From NCBI GenBank assembly GCA_039602395.1, contig JBCNJP010000014.1, positions 744,001-808,000 of the forward strand: DNA of 64,000 bases, in the 5' to 3' direction. The notes beneath the pieces were generated by a model that had not been told where the DNA came from, ran no database searches, and was given only the letters and a program-made list of their open reading frames with translations. The stretch comes from Deinandra increscens subsp. villosa (Eukaryota > Streptophyta > Magnoliopsida > Asterales > Asteraceae). Shown piece after piece: positions 20,484 through 32,229 of the stretch. Every line of letters starts with the position of its first letter. Positions within the stretch are counted from its first letter, which is position 1. Both the position numbers and the translations under genes were made by a program.

Positions 20484-23400
20484 TCAATTCCTCTTTACAT
20501 TGCTTATCCTTAACAATTTCTTCATATCAGCAAATTTAGTTCTTCCCAAAGCTTTAGTCAATCCATCTGCAGCCTGCATGCTACTTCTCACATATTTAAC
20601 TTCAATTTGCCCATCTTCAACACACTCTCTTATGAAATGGTACCTCAAATTGATATGCTTTGAACGCCCATGAAAAACAGGATTCTTCATAAGTGCAATA
20701 GCTGATTTGTTGTCCACAAACAACTCAACTTTCCCTTGATCTTTACCCGTTATTTCCTTCAGCAGCCCTGCTAACCAGATAGCTTGACAAGCAGCTTGAG
20801 TTGCAGCTATAAACTCTGCCTCACATGATGATAAAGCCACTATTTTCTGTTTTTGTGAAAACCATGAAATTAGTGATCCATTGTAGAAAAACACATTTGC
20901 AGAAGTACTCTTTCCATCCTCACTTCCCATGTTATGATCACTGTCACTATATCCAACAAGCCCATCCCTTTCACCTGTTCTATAGCTGAGACCATGATCC
21001 AAAGTTCCCTTTACATACCTGACAATGTGCTTTACTGCCTTTAAATGTTCTGACCTTGGTTCCTGCATATACCTACTAGCATAACCAACTGAGTAAGCTA
21101 TATCAGGCCTAGTTTGGCATAAGTACCTTAGAGATCCTATAATTCTCCTATAGTTTGTAGCTTCCTCAACCACACCACCCTCTTCCTTCCTTAGCCTCAA
21201 ACCAGGATCCATAGGAATTTTTGTTTCATTCCCTTCTTCCAAACCTGCTAATTTGACTATTTTTTCAGCATATGCAGACTGTTTGATTTGAATCTCATCA
21301 TCAGTCTGATTAACTTCTATACCCAAATAATAATTGAGCAAACCTAAATCAGTCATCTCAAACCTGGTTCTCATTTGCTCTTTGAATCTGGTTATCTCCT
21401 TTTCATCACTGCCAGTTACCATTAAATCATCTACATACACTGCAACAATCAACTTAGAATCTCCTTTAAGCCTAGTGTACACAGCCTGCTCATGCTTACA
21501 CCTGCTAAAACCTAAACCCTTTAACACACTATCTAATTTCTGATTCCAGGCTCTTGGAGCCTGTTTCAGACCATATAGAGCTCTTTCTAACTTATAGACT
21601 TTCTTCTCACTTCCCTTGACCTTAAATCCCTCAGGCTGCTCTACATACACTTGTTCCTTTAATTCACCATGTAAAAATGCTGTTTTCACATCTAAGTGAT
21701 AAACTTTCCACCTCATTCTAGCAGCATATGCTAAGATTAACCTAATGGTATCTATCCTGGCTACAGGAGCAAAAACTTCCTCATAGTCCACTCCAAACTC
21801 TTGAACATACCCTTTAGCAACTAACCTTGCCTTGTGTTTAACAACATCCCCTTTGGCATCCTTTTTCACCTTAAACAACCATTTTAGGCCTATTGGCTTA
21901 TAGCCCTTAGGGAGATCCACAAGGTTCCAAGTTTGGTTCTTTTCTATGGACTCTAACTCATCTAACATAGCCTTATTCCACTTATCATTAGCCTTTGCCT
22001 CACTAACAGAGGTAGGTTCATCTTCTTGTGTAAGAAGCAATTCTACTAATTCTAGTTCATTTTGCCTCTGTTGAACCTGTCTAAGCCTATTATCAAGCTC
22101 AAAATCTTTCAGTTTTGATGGAACAGTAGGAATTCTACCAGATCTCCTTACCCCTACAGAACTAGTCTCATGACCAACCTGAGTTTCATGCTCAGGTGAT
22201 TGACCTATGGGAGATTGAACCTCATTATCTTCACTAAACCCTCCCTCATCACCCTGAGCACTATCATGATCACTATCCTCAGATTGTGAACTGGTTTGAT
22301 CCCATTCCCTATCTTGAAAATGAAATTCACCCTTAGGACTAATGAATTCAGCACCCCCTGAGTTTTCATCAACCTGTCTCTGAGATCTATTCAACTCACT
22401 TCCTTTCCTATGTTCTTCAAAGGTAACATCCCTGCTTACAACTATTCTTTTGGTTTTAGTGTCTAGCATCCTATAGGCTTTAGTTCCTTCCTGCACTCCC
22501 AAATACATCATGGGTTGACTCCTATCCTCTAGCTTCTTAATACCTGGTTTGACATTTTTAACATGCCCTACACAACCAAATATCCTTAAGTGAGCAAGAT
22601 TTGGTTTCTTTTCCCTTAAAACCTCATATGGAGTTCTACCAGCCAATGCCTTTGTGGGCAGCCTATTTAGAAGATAAACACTATGTCTAACCCCTTCAGC
22701 CCATAATTTGTCCTCAACGTTCATGGCTTTCATGCTACTTCTAGTCATGTCTAGAATGGTCCTGTTCCTCCTCTCCACAGCTCCATTTTGCTGTGGAGAG
22801 TATGGTGCAGTTAGCATCCTAACTATCCCATGCTTATTACAAAACTCATTAAATTCCTGTGAAACAAACTCACCTCCCCTGTCACTTCTTACAGTTTTAA
22901 TTTTCTTATTAAACCTCTTTTCTACATATGACTTAAAGGTCTTAAAAGTCTCAAATGCCTGATCCTTGCTCTTAAGTAGATATACCCACATATATCTAGA
23001 GCAATCATCTACAAGGAGCATAAAGTACCTATTTCTAGAATCTGTTTCAGGGCTTATAGGACCACAAAGATCCATAGATATCATATCTAGAGGCTGTTCA
23101 GACCTGTATTTTGATTCTTTGGGGAAGGAGGTCCTAGCCTGCTTTCCTGCCAAACATGCATCACAGATGTGATGCCCTGTTTTAAACTTAGGCAGGCCTA
23201 TCACATTATCACTATTAGAGAGTTTGTCTAATGTATGGAAATTTAGATGTCCTAGCCTACCATGCCAAAGCCATGATGGGTCATCAATCTTAGTAAAGTA
23301 GCAACTAGGAGTCACTATTCCTAACTCAGCCTTATACAACCTATTGGGAGCCTTCTTAACCTTCATGAGTAACTTACCTTCTTTATCACTTAACCATAGG

Positions 23401-24788
23401 TAATTACCTCTCATCAAGACCTCACAACCACTCTCTGTAGCCTGCCCTAAGCTAAGTATGCTGCTCCTCAAATGGGGTATGAAATAGACATTAGTCAAGA
23501 CCTTATGTTCCTTAGACTGACTTTCTATTATAACAGACCCCTTTCCCTCTATTCTGACCTTAGAACCATCTCCAAAACTCACAGTTCCACTAACATTCTT
23601 ATCAAGAAAAGAAAAGAAAGAGAGATTACCTGTCATATGGTTGGAAGCACCATTATCCAAATACCACAAATGTTTTCCCTCTTGTGAGTCATACTTGGAC
23701 AAACTTACCCTTGATTCATTTAACATGACAGTTTCTTTATTGTCATGATCCTCTGATATGAACAAGAGTTCAGGTTCACTGTCATCTTCAATTTGAGTCA
23801 GGAGAGCCTCATCATCTTTATCCTTCTTTTGAGGACACTCACTAGCATAGTGGCCCATTTTATCACACTTAAAACACTTAATTTGGGACTTATCTTTCTT
23901 AGACTTACCCTGCTGCCTACCACTATTGCTACCCCCTTTTCCATTTTTCTGAACACCTTTTGACCCTTCATTATTGGTCTTTCCATTGCCATTCTTAGAT
24001 CCCTTATCCCACTTCTTCCTTTTTTGTTGCTGATCCTTATGCCTAGCCTGCCACTCACTATAAGACAAGAGTAATTGATCATCCTTACTGGTTGAACCCC
24101 TGGCTTTAACACTAATCCTTTCATCAAAAGCCTTCAACCTACCAACTATCTCTTGAAATACAGCAGTGTCAAGGTCTACAAACTGTTCTATAGAAGCAAC
24201 TATTTGAACAAATCTATTCGGAACACTATCCAAAAGTTTCCTAACTAAAGTAGGGTCATCTATTTGGGCTCCAAGATTTGCAGACCTATTTGCTATGGCA
24301 CTAAGTCTCCCAGCAAATTCATCAATACTCTCACTATCTTTCATCCTAAGAATCTCATATTCACTCTTAAGAGTTTGTAATCTAGCCTTTTTTACACGAT
24401 CTACACCAACATACCTTGTTTTAATTGCATCCCACACACCCTTTGAGGTGTCAAGATCTGCAACTTGTAGAATCAGGTCTTCAGGGAGGGATTGATAAAG
24501 ATATGCAATAGCTGCATTATCCTTCTTTGAATCAATCACTGCACCGGCTTCCGGGCTCACCACTTCCCACAATCCATGTACATTTAGGATTGCCTTCATC
24601 TTGATTGCCCAAACTGCATAATTCGTCTGATTAAGCACCGGGCATTGAAGTGGGATTGTCGTGTAGTTTTCTCTGACTACATTGCGATTTCCAGCATTAT
24701 CTCCCATGTTTAAACGAGAGGCTTCAGTGCGCGGAGTTACTGGAGATGATGGTCTTCGTGGAGATCTTCGAGGAGATGAAACAAGCAA
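20484..24788 (-). CDS. Copia gag-pol polyprotein, complete
   Basis: 1434 residues without interruption. Gag occupies about 30-300, with a CCHC zinc knuckle C305, C308, H313, C318. The protease motif is LDNGASNHMTG with D378, a DNG variant of the usual DSG. The zinc region has H509, H514, C542 and C545. The integrase catalytic triad is D573, D636, E672, with the classical 35-residue spacing. Reverse transcriptase has LDVKTAF (D1033), LYGLKQAPRAWN (1071-1082) and YVDD (1118-1121). RNase H has D1282/D1284, E1323/E1325 and D1359. The first methionine gives an arginine/serine-rich 27-residue extension; Met28 (MGDNAGNRNV) looks like an equally good start. The stop is about 140 bp from the polypurine tract. 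Confidence 0.97.
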   Translation of the reverse strand: MLVSSPRRSPRRPSSPVTPRTEASRLNMGDNAGNRNVVRENYTTIPLQCPVLNQTNYAVWAIKMKAILNVHGLWEVVSPEAGAVIDSKKDNAAIAYLYQSLPEDLILQVADLDTSKGVWDAIKTRYVGVDRVKKARLQTLKSEYEILRMKDSESIDEFAGRLSAIANRSANLGAQIDDPTLVRKLLDSVPNRFVQIVASIEQFVDLDTAVFQEIVGRLKAFDERISVKARGSTSKDDQLLLSYSEWQARHKDQQQKRKKWDKGSKNGNGKTNNEGSKGVQKNGKGGSNSGRQQGKSKKDKSQIKCFKCDKMGHYASECPQKKDKDDEALLTQIEDDSEPELLFISEDHDNKETVMLNESRVSLSKYDSQEGKHLWYLDNGASNHMTGNLSFFSFLDKNVSGTVSFGDGSKVRIEGKGSVIIESQSKEHKVLTNVYFIPHLRSSILSLGQATESGCEVLMRGNYLWLSDKEGKLLMKVKKAPNRLYKAELGIVTPSCYFTKIDDPSWLWHGRLGHLNFHTLDKLSNSDNVIGLPKFKTGHHICDACLAGKQARTSFPKESKYRSEQPLDMISMDLCGPISPETDSRNRYFMLLVDDCSRYMWVYLLKSKDQAFETFKTFKSYVEKRFNKKIKTVRSDRGGEFVSQEFNEFCNKHGIVRMLTAPYSPQQNGAVERRNRTILDMTRSSMKAMNVEDKLWAEGVRHSVYLLNRLPTKALAGRTPYEVLREKKPNLAHLRIFGCVGHVKNVKPGIKKLEDRSQPMMYLGVQEGTKAYRMLDTKTKRIVVSRDVTFEEHRKGSELNRSQRQVDENSGGAEFISPKGEFHFQDREWDQTSSQSEDSDHDSAQGDEGGFSEDNEVQSPIGQSPEHETQVGHETSSVGVRRSGRIPTVPSKLKDFELDNRLRQVQQRQNELELVELLLTQEDEPTSVSEAKANDKWNKAMLDELESIEKNQTWNLVDLPKGYKPIGLKWLFKVKKDAKGDVVKHKARLVAKGYVQEFGVDYEEVFAPVARIDTIRLILAYAARMRWKVYHLDVKTAFLHGELKEQVYVEQPEGFKVKGSEKKVYKLERALYGLKQAPRAWNQKLDSVLKGLGFSRCKHEQAVYTRLKGDSKLIVAVYVDDLMVTGSDEKEITRFKEQMRTRFEMTDLGLLNYYLGIEVNQTDDEIQIKQSAYAEKIVKLAGLEEGNETKIPMDPGLRLRKEEGGVVEEATNYRRIIGSLRYLCQTRPDIAYSVGYASRYMQEPRSEHLKAVKHIVRYVKGTLDHGLSYRTGERDGLVGYSDSDHNMGSEDGKSTSANVFFYNGSLISWFSQKQKIVALSSCEAEFIAATQAACQAIWLAGLLKEITGKDQGKVELFVDNKSAIALMKNPVFHGRSKHINLRYHFIRECVEDGQIEVKYVRSSMQAADGLTKALGRTKFADMKKLLRISNVKRN

Positions 24789-24894
24789 TCGATTAATTTT
24801 GATGAACTGTAATCGAGGATCAAAGATCCCCTTTCACTTCGAAGGCAAAGCGGGATGATTAACAGAGATTCAATTCGCGATTCGATCTTCCTGT

Positions 24895-24906
24895 GCTCTG
24901 ATACCA
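24895..24906 (-). other. Primer binding site of copia element B
   Basis: TGGTATCAGAGC on the minus strand, separated from the 5' LTR by two bases (24907-24908). Confidence 0.95.
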
Positions 24907-24908
24907 AA

Positions 24909-25144
24909 TCAAGAACACAACCCCAAGATCGCCAAGAACAATCAATTAGGTCTAACAGAAAAATGAAAAACGATTTCTTATTGAACTCAGAAAAAGAATA
25001 CAGAAAATGATTACAAAGACTAAATACAACTAAACAGCTATATAAACTAATTAATCTGACCGTTTATAACTAACACACTAATTTTACATATTTAGTCCTT
25101 GAACATTTAGCAAGTTGCTAAATATGGATTTAACTTTTCTAACA
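24909..25144 (-). repeat. 5' LTR of copia element B
   Basis: 236 bp, direct repeat of 20088-20331. Contains TTTATATAGC on the minus strand, a possible TATA box. Confidence 0.93.
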
Positions 25145-25149
25145 GATAA

Positions 25150-26598
25150 TGTGTAAAGTTTGGGTGTTCTCTGTTCCATTTCCAAGATGCAGGGATAATG
25201 TTAGTTATTGTTTTAGTTGGTACCCCTTCATTTTGCAAAAAATCCAACACTTTAACATCCATAGATGAACTCTATGCTACTACTTTTAGTTTGACGATGG
25301 AACTTCCATTTACACAAAATAATAACCGACTTTCCCTATTTGAAAGTATCTACACGGATTTGATAGAGCAAAACACGAGTCAAATTCTAGTATTACAACG
25401 TTACATAATAAATGACAAATCCCATCAATCAGAGTCGTTATCATGTTCATCTTTTCATGAGTTATGTTATGGATTGGGCGGATTCTATTCGTTTTGCTCT
25501 AAATCATAAGGGACATACTATCTTCTGGTTGTTATTCGTTCCTAGTGGCTCTTCTTTCGAGTGGGTTTTTAGGTAAATAGTAATTAAACGACCGGTCCAA
25601 CATATATCATAACTATCATCACTCAATGGGTCAAGAACTGAAAGGTTTGTAGGCACGGATGTTGAACAGGTTTCACAAAGAGAGGGGTTTTAATCCATCC
25701 TTTGGAGGTTGTTTTAGAACGGAAAAAATATTGCCTTGTATGTGAAATATTTTAGATTTCTAAGGTTAAGAAGTTAATCTTAGAGTTTGAATATTTATAG
25801 GGTTATTTCAAAACAGCCGTTATAAAAGTATAACCGTCATAAAAAAAATAACTGGTATAGAACAATAGCCATTATAAAAAAGACTAAATTAAATGGATGA
25901 TCCTTATGGTTTGAATAAGTCATGGATTTAGTCCCTAAAGTTTAAAAGTTATGAATATAGTCCGTGACATTTCACTCTCGATCCAAAAAACTTAATGATG
26001 TTTTTTTACAAGTTAAAATCAGGGGCATTTTAGTCTTTTTAACAGTAAATAACCCCTTTATATGATATGTGATGCGTAGCATCTCATACATAAAATAAAT
26101 AAATAAAATCCCTTCATTTAACTGGTTTTTAATTAAGAATTATTAAGTTTTGGTGCTTAAATGTTTATCTTGAATTTTAGATGATTTGGTGGAACTTTGG
26201 TTATTATTTCATAAATATTTAAAATTCACATTTAATTTGGTTTTTAATTGAGAAAACTTTACAAGTTAGAATTTTAATTGGGAAACTATAAAAGATATGG
26301 TGCTTAAATGTTTTTAATTGTGAATTTTAGGTAATTGGTGGGTCCGTGGTGAATTTAGAAGAATTCTGGAAAAAACGGAAGCGAAATCGGAGGTCGGATG
26401 TGAAAGACATGGGTTAAAGAAAAGAAGAAAAAAAATTAATAAAAATAAGAGTTGCAGCTGATCCAGCCCACTCTCCCTTTTGTGTACTCATCGGCCAGTG
26501 CAGCCAGTAGCAGATGCAGCCCAGCAAAAGTCCAGCAGATCAGGCCTAGCTGATGCCCTGTGCAGCCCAGTAGCAGATGCAGCCCAGTAGATCAGGCC
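25150..26598. other. Intergenic, no supported gene
   Basis: Continues the DNA interrupted by copia element B. An open frame of 103 codons at 25198-25509 (plus) has no recognised motif and is probably chance. 26470-26600 is built from repeats of a 'gcagcccagtagcagatgcagccca'-like pattern, which ends at the target duplication of the next element. Confidence 0.45.
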
Positions 26599-27468
26599 CA
26601 GCTTGTGACATCCGAGAATTCCAAGGTTAACTTCCGCTAGACAATCTCCGTTAGTTACGTTATAAGTGTTAACTTAGTAACTAATGCTTAACTAGGCCGA
26701 ATACGTCCACGACCTTTGGTTGATCACCGAACCCGCCCATACGTGTTATGTATTTATTTATTTATTGTTATTACGTGCAACGTGATTTGAATGCATGATT
26801 ATTATTAAAAAGCATGAGTATTCGTTTACTTGTTAAATTATATGACAAATCGCTTAATTGTGTATTTATGAGATTAGTCAAGTAATTAAAGTGTATGCAT
26901 ATATGATTAATAATGGGCTAGTAATTTGACTAATGATAGACTAATCATTGGGGGCCCAAATCCCAATGATAAGCCCACAAGGCCTTTAGTATTTAAATGG
27001 AGCATTAAACCCTAATCTCCATTTCCTTCCATTTACATCACCATACAACACACACACACTCCCTCTGTGACAACTCGGTCAATCCATATTCATTTAAACC
27101 CGCCCCGAATTCGAAATTCTATTTCAGTTATTTTTATTTCCATTAAACCCGAAAACTTGAGCAAACCAAACATATGTAGTACTTGTGGGAAATAATAAGC
27201 ACGAGTAAATAAATGTAAGGTTTCCCGAAAAGTTTGAGGCTAAAATGCGAAATAAAGAAAATCTGATCTTTGACGCTAATTTCGGTGTTAACCGGAAATC
27301 TCGCAAATTATAAAAATATAATATTTGAAATCCTAAAGTTCAAATATAATGAAAAATGAATTTTTATAAATTTTGGGGTTAAAAATGTCAATTTATCAAA
27401 GTTCAGGGGCTAAAACTGCAAAAATGAAACTTCAGGGGCTAAAAGTGTAAATCTGCCAAAATCACTCC

Positions 27469-27570
27469 TGGGCGATACGCCCCAAATGTCTAACTTCTTG
27501 GCGGTACTCCCCAAAACGTCACTTTAGGGCGGTACGCCCCAAATGTCTAACTTCTGGGCGGTACGCCCCA
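27469..27570. repeat. GGGCGGTACGCCCC palindromic repeats
   Basis: Four copies of a near-palindromic GGGCGNTACGCCCC motif (about 27469, 27498, 27537, 27555), two of them followed by AAATGTCTAACTTCT. They lie just upstream of the internal TATA-like box near 27682 within the LTR-derived unit, so they could be enhancer-type repeats. Confidence 0.75.
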
Positions 27571-28238
27571 GAATGTGCAGACGTGTTTTTAGCTTTGCTA
27601 CGTGTTTCAGCCCCGTTTAAGCATGTGATTAGTGTCCTTTCGGCCGATTAGTCACCTATACTCGTGTCCTAACATCATTTCGTCCCTGTTACTATAAATA
27701 CCAGCTTCAATCATTCGAAATCAGTCTTTAATTTCATGAATCTATCTCTCAAAATTCCTATATACAAACCCGAAACTTCACTGCCCGAATTCTCTCAACT
27801 CAGGAGCTCTCGAGGTCTAATTTTCTGCAGTCCTCCTCTATTTGGTACGTAGAACAAAAGCCCTCTATCAATTTCTATTCATATCGTTGTTTTAATCAAG
27901 TTCCAGATTTGCTTAAAAACTAGGGTTCTTGAGCTAGTTTGTTAAAATTAGAAAAATCTGTTATGAATTAGGAGCTGTAATTTTGGGGATCTTCATACGA
28001 ATACATAACTAAAGAAACCCCTAAGTTAATTTCATAATTGGAGAACATTTCTTTTTTCGAGTAAAAACGGTATTATACGACGTTATAATGCCCAAATTTA
28101 ACAAATGGTTATGAGTTGGGATTTCAAACTTTAGGGGATATCTTTATATAATATCAAGATTAAAACCTTAAACTTTTATCATTTTTCGAGCACGTTTGAT
28201 ATTATTCGTAAAATTGATAAATACAAATATTTGTTAAA

Positions 28239-28292
<54 letters not shown>

Positions 28293-28507
28293 ATCATGAA
28301 TTACCATTTGATATTATATGATTATATATACATATATATATATGCAATTTGTGTAAAAAGTGTTCTTGATGATTTGATGATGAAAAACCATGTTTAAGGT
28401 GTTAAAAATGCTTCTGTGATGTTGGTAAATGTTTATGTATGCTAGATAATGAATTACATGAAGTATGGAAGCTGTTAGAAAGATTTTTAGTCAAATTTAC
28501 GGGTTTT

Positions 28508-28838
28508 TAGCGACTAGCGAAACTGTGCATTCAATAGGCGAAACTATTCAGTGAAATTATGTATATCTTCATCCAGCGACACTATTAAGCGAAACTATAG
28601 TGTCGCCTGTGAACGAAACTACCGAGCGAAACAACCATAGACCTTGTCCCTGAACGAAAGTTCAAACCAGTTTCGAGCGAAGCTATGCTAGCGAAACTGT
28701 GTCATCAGTTTTGAGCGAAACTAGCTAGCGAAACTGTGTCATCGGGTATTGCCTAGCGAAAGTGCTGCCCGTGCACACAGCGAAACTGTGCAGCGAAACT
28801 GCATAGCGAAACTGTAGCGAAACTGTTAGCGAAACTGA
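28508..28838. repeat. Interspersed AGCGAAACTG repeats
   Basis: About a dozen copies or near-copies of AGCGAAACTG scattered over 330 bp, becoming denser toward 28780-28838. Non-coding part of the LTR-derived unit. Confidence 0.75.
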
Positions 28839-30229
28839 GACCAGACCAAAACCCAAACTTGTGCAACTTGTTTGAATGTTATGCTATGACTTACATGATT
28901 ATGCGATAATGAAACATGCTTTGATTTCTGATTTATGTGAACCCTTGTTTATGATCAACCATCGGTGTCGTGTGTCGGTATGTCGAGTCGTAGTTTCAAC
29001 GTGCTATGTTATGGGCCATAGTGACGTAGTTAAAGTTTAGACACAACCTAACACCTAAGACCTTAATGTGATTATTAGGTCTTCGTTAGCAAACATAGTT
29101 TGGATTATTTGAAGTGTAAGCTGAGCAACCTAAGGTGAGTTTCACAAACCCTTTAATTGTGAGCCCGTTTGGGTCACAACGAATTTACTAAACGGAAAAT
29201 AACGCTGACATTTCGAGGTATCGCCAAATGGAATATCTATTATGGAAGTTGGAGTGCCTTATGGGAAGCACTTGCAACTGTCCATCCTTAGGGTTTCAAA
29301 TGAAATCCGCAACCAACTATTTAATACTTAAACTCAATTTGGATTTCAAACGAAATCCGGAACAACCATTTTGACACTAAAACTCTTTTAGGATTTCAAA
29401 GGAAATCCAGGGTAAACGATTTTAATATGACTAGTGTAGGTTAAAGTCTAAACCAAATGATATCACATGATTTCTAAGGATGCCTTGAAACTTAAAAGTC
29501 CTCAACAATTTAGTACCATTAATTTGTGAAGCGAGGGGATGTTGGGTAGATCTACTGAGGATTGACAACCCTGCTCCGCGGTACACAAATGTGTAGCCAA
29601 CCGGTTAGAGGCCGAACGGAGTGCAATATCAACCTATTTTAGTTGTGGGTCCCATGAGGAACACAACTGGAGGCACAAACCATCGGCAAATGCCGAACTC
29701 TGTTACGTCAGCTTTGGTACGAACTTCCTTAGTGCATGGAAACCGGATTAGCTACCTGCAATATCGGTTGACCGCTTTAACTTTTACTTAACTAGTGCAT
29801 ATTCGATAATTCAACACTTGGCAATTGTTTTGCAAAACTATTACTTATTTATATGCTGATACATACGCTTATGAGACCGGGCCGCTGCATGACATGCCAA
29901 CTGTGAACTCACCAACCGTTAGGTTGACACTTGTATGGTTTTCACTTTTGCAGATCGCTGAGGAGTATCCGAAGTGGGTTGGCATGGCACACAAAGACAT
30001 TTTTCTTTTATTTAAATTAAGTTGGGAATTTTAAAACAATGATTTGTAAAGCACGTGGTTAGTGCTAAGACATTATTTCCGCTGCGTAATTTGAGACTTA
30101 TTTATGACATATGTTTTGGACTAACTCTGATTCGTTTAGTATTTGTAACTAATGGTTGTGGTCCTGGTTTGCTCGCACCCCTTAACGGTATAAACTCCGT
30201 TAGTGGTTACTTGGGGGTGTGACACAGCT

Positions 30230-32229
30230 GCTGCCCACGCTGTTTTTAAAAATAATGGGGCTCACAGGTTTCGAACAACTAGCCACCAGACCAGATCCTT
30301 ATGCTGGTTTACATCTAGTTTCCTTTTCTTTTATTCTGTTCCGGCGACCAGGCCCAAATCCGGCCCAGCGACCTGATGACGCACCAGACCCTATTTTTTG
30401 GGTATAAATTCGTTTCCAGCCGCGTTTTCTTTAGGGGGAACCTACCAAAACCCCTAAATAAATCTGGAAACAGTTTGGATGATTAAGGAAGCAAGATTGT
30501 AGTTTTAGAAGCTAAAGATTGGAGATTTTAACCCTTTCGGTTTGGATTTTTCACTTTGTCTCTTAATCTTTTCTCTTTGTAATCTTGTTCTTGACTATGG
30601 TTGCATTAAAGATTGGATTTTTATCCTCTAGTTGCATCATGTTAGGCTGATTTCGTTATGCATCATCTAGATTAGACAAATTTAGAACTCGTTTGACCCG
30701 TTTCGGGTGACTTTTTACCATGAATATGTGTTGATTGCTATTTGATGACGATTTTGAATGTTTATGATGTTATTAATTGCTGTTTTGGACTTATTTATCA
30801 TTGAATCATGTGGATTATTGTCATGCTAGGTAGATCTACATTTGTTATTTGCTTTATCCATTGTTGACCCGTTTGACTTTTATTAGTCAAAGGTTTAATG
30901 CTTGCAAGGAGACCTCTTTCTTAATGTTTCATTAATGAATTAGGGCTGATTTAGTGTATATCTCTATGAGGTAGGTTTGACCAAATCATTTCATAGGCTA
31001 GAAGCTTGGTTTACATCGTTTAATAGGATAGTTTGCTTGTGAACATAAGATCCTATCCTGTTTCTTCATGTTTAGCGGTTTCTAGGTCATAAACGTTTAA
31101 AATCATCATTGTTGCATGGTATAGGTACTATATTGAGAGACCTCTCGCGTAGTTTCCTATTTCATGTAGGGTTAGTTTACTTTGACAGAAGTAGCTAGTC
31201 CGTTAGGCAGTTTTCACAGTTTTGCTATCCGTACTTCATTTCGGATTTCCGGATTATTCGGGATGTGTCTACAGTCCTAGGTAGTCCAGTTTTCCATATT
31301 AGAAGATAGTGTTCATGGTATTAGTCATCCGAGGGTCCGAGCGAGTCTAGAGGAGTCGAGTCTAGGTGATGCATTCCCTTCTCTGGTTTTTCATCTTGTT
31401 ATCCGGTTTTTAGTTGTTTTTGTCGGTTTTAGTTATTTAGCTTATATTTCACTTTTATTTCACCAAATCATTTCATCGGTTAAATATTAGCAAAGATCCA
31501 GTATCGGGAGACTACTCACGCGTCCACGGATTGATATCCGGTTCTTACCAATACTATACTACACACGACGGGTTCACTACCCTTGTGTGTAGTTTGGTCA
31601 CTTGGTGATTACCATTTAAAGCTTGACCACATATTATATATTCAAATTCTCACATCAATATGTCTGAAATTATACACGGTTATATAGTGGAAATTAATGT
31701 GAAAACGACAAATTAATCGAGAAAATATATTAATCGGAGCCGTTACTGACAAACTGTAAGTTTCAAGTTAAAATGGACATGGCACGAAAAACGAGGCAAA
31801 AATGAGGATTTGAACAAGCAACGATCGTGTGAGGCTTCACACTGCGTGAGCCCAAGCCGTGTGCCAGATAGAGAAGTCCAAGTCAAGCCGTGTTCTAGGA
31901 GATCAAGGTGTGTTGCCCTATTTCCAAATCACACGGCCAAGATTCAAGCCGTGTGTCTCCAACATGTTTTTTTTCTTCTCAACCGGTATGGGCTAAACAT
32001 CGGTTTCGCTCTAGACCTAGTGTTGCTAACACCCATCTTGACCTGAATGGAACCGAACCGAAATGGTTGCAAAACCAGGTTTACCAAGAACAAGACAAAA
32101 TGAGTTACCGAAAACAAAACTACAATTAGATACAATTTCGATCCCCTGTAGTAACATTTGTGGAACAAATTCAATTATTTCTCTACCGTTAAACCGTTGT
32201 ATATACTTACATCAACAAACATACAACCG
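30230..32229. other. Intergenic, LTR-like debris, no gene recognised
   Basis: Continues the pre-insertion sequence from 26598. 30340-30480 has a leader-like look with TATAAATTCG near 30403. 31800-31960 is rich in 'cacacggc' and 'gccgtgt' words typical of degraded retrotransposon DNA. The end of this stretch is the 3' flank of the NPGR2-like gene. Confidence 0.4.

Larger units (their letters stand above)
20088..25144 (-). mobile_element. Ty1/copia retrotransposon B, apparently intact
   Basis: 5.06-kb copia element in minus orientation. LTRs are 244 bp (20088-20331) and 236 bp (24909-25144), differing by one 8-bp indel and a few substitutions. The target duplication is GATAA (20083-20087 and 25145-25149). 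It has an initiator tRNA-Met primer site, a G-rich polypurine tract and one uninterrupted polyprotein with every catalytic residue visible. It is therefore a candidate autonomous element. With GATAA as the duplication the LTR runs TG...GA and not TG...CA, which is unusual (see findings). Confidence 0.95.
26604..30224 (+). mobile_element. Long LTR-derived unit with perfect target duplication, probable solo LTR
   Basis: Begins TGTGACATCCGAG at 26604 and ends GGGTGTGACA at 30224, with TGT/ACA ends and a 5-bp duplication CAGCT (26599-26603 and 30225-30229). The flanks join as continuous sequence when it is removed. No gag-pol motif is present, so a solo LTR is the simplest reading; 3.6 kb is long even for plant Gypsy LTRs. 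A second LTR-like start (TGTGACAACTCGG) occurs at 27066 after a TATTTAAATGG box, and a TATA-like CTATAAATACC lies near 27682, so the unit may be a recombinant of two LTRs. Gypsy affiliation is inferred from length and the TGTGACA ends only. Confidence 0.65.

Noticed and set aside
25198..25509. 103-codon open frame
   Set aside because: No domain, no start context of note, no homologous copy in the window; likely chance in DNA split by a retrotransposon.
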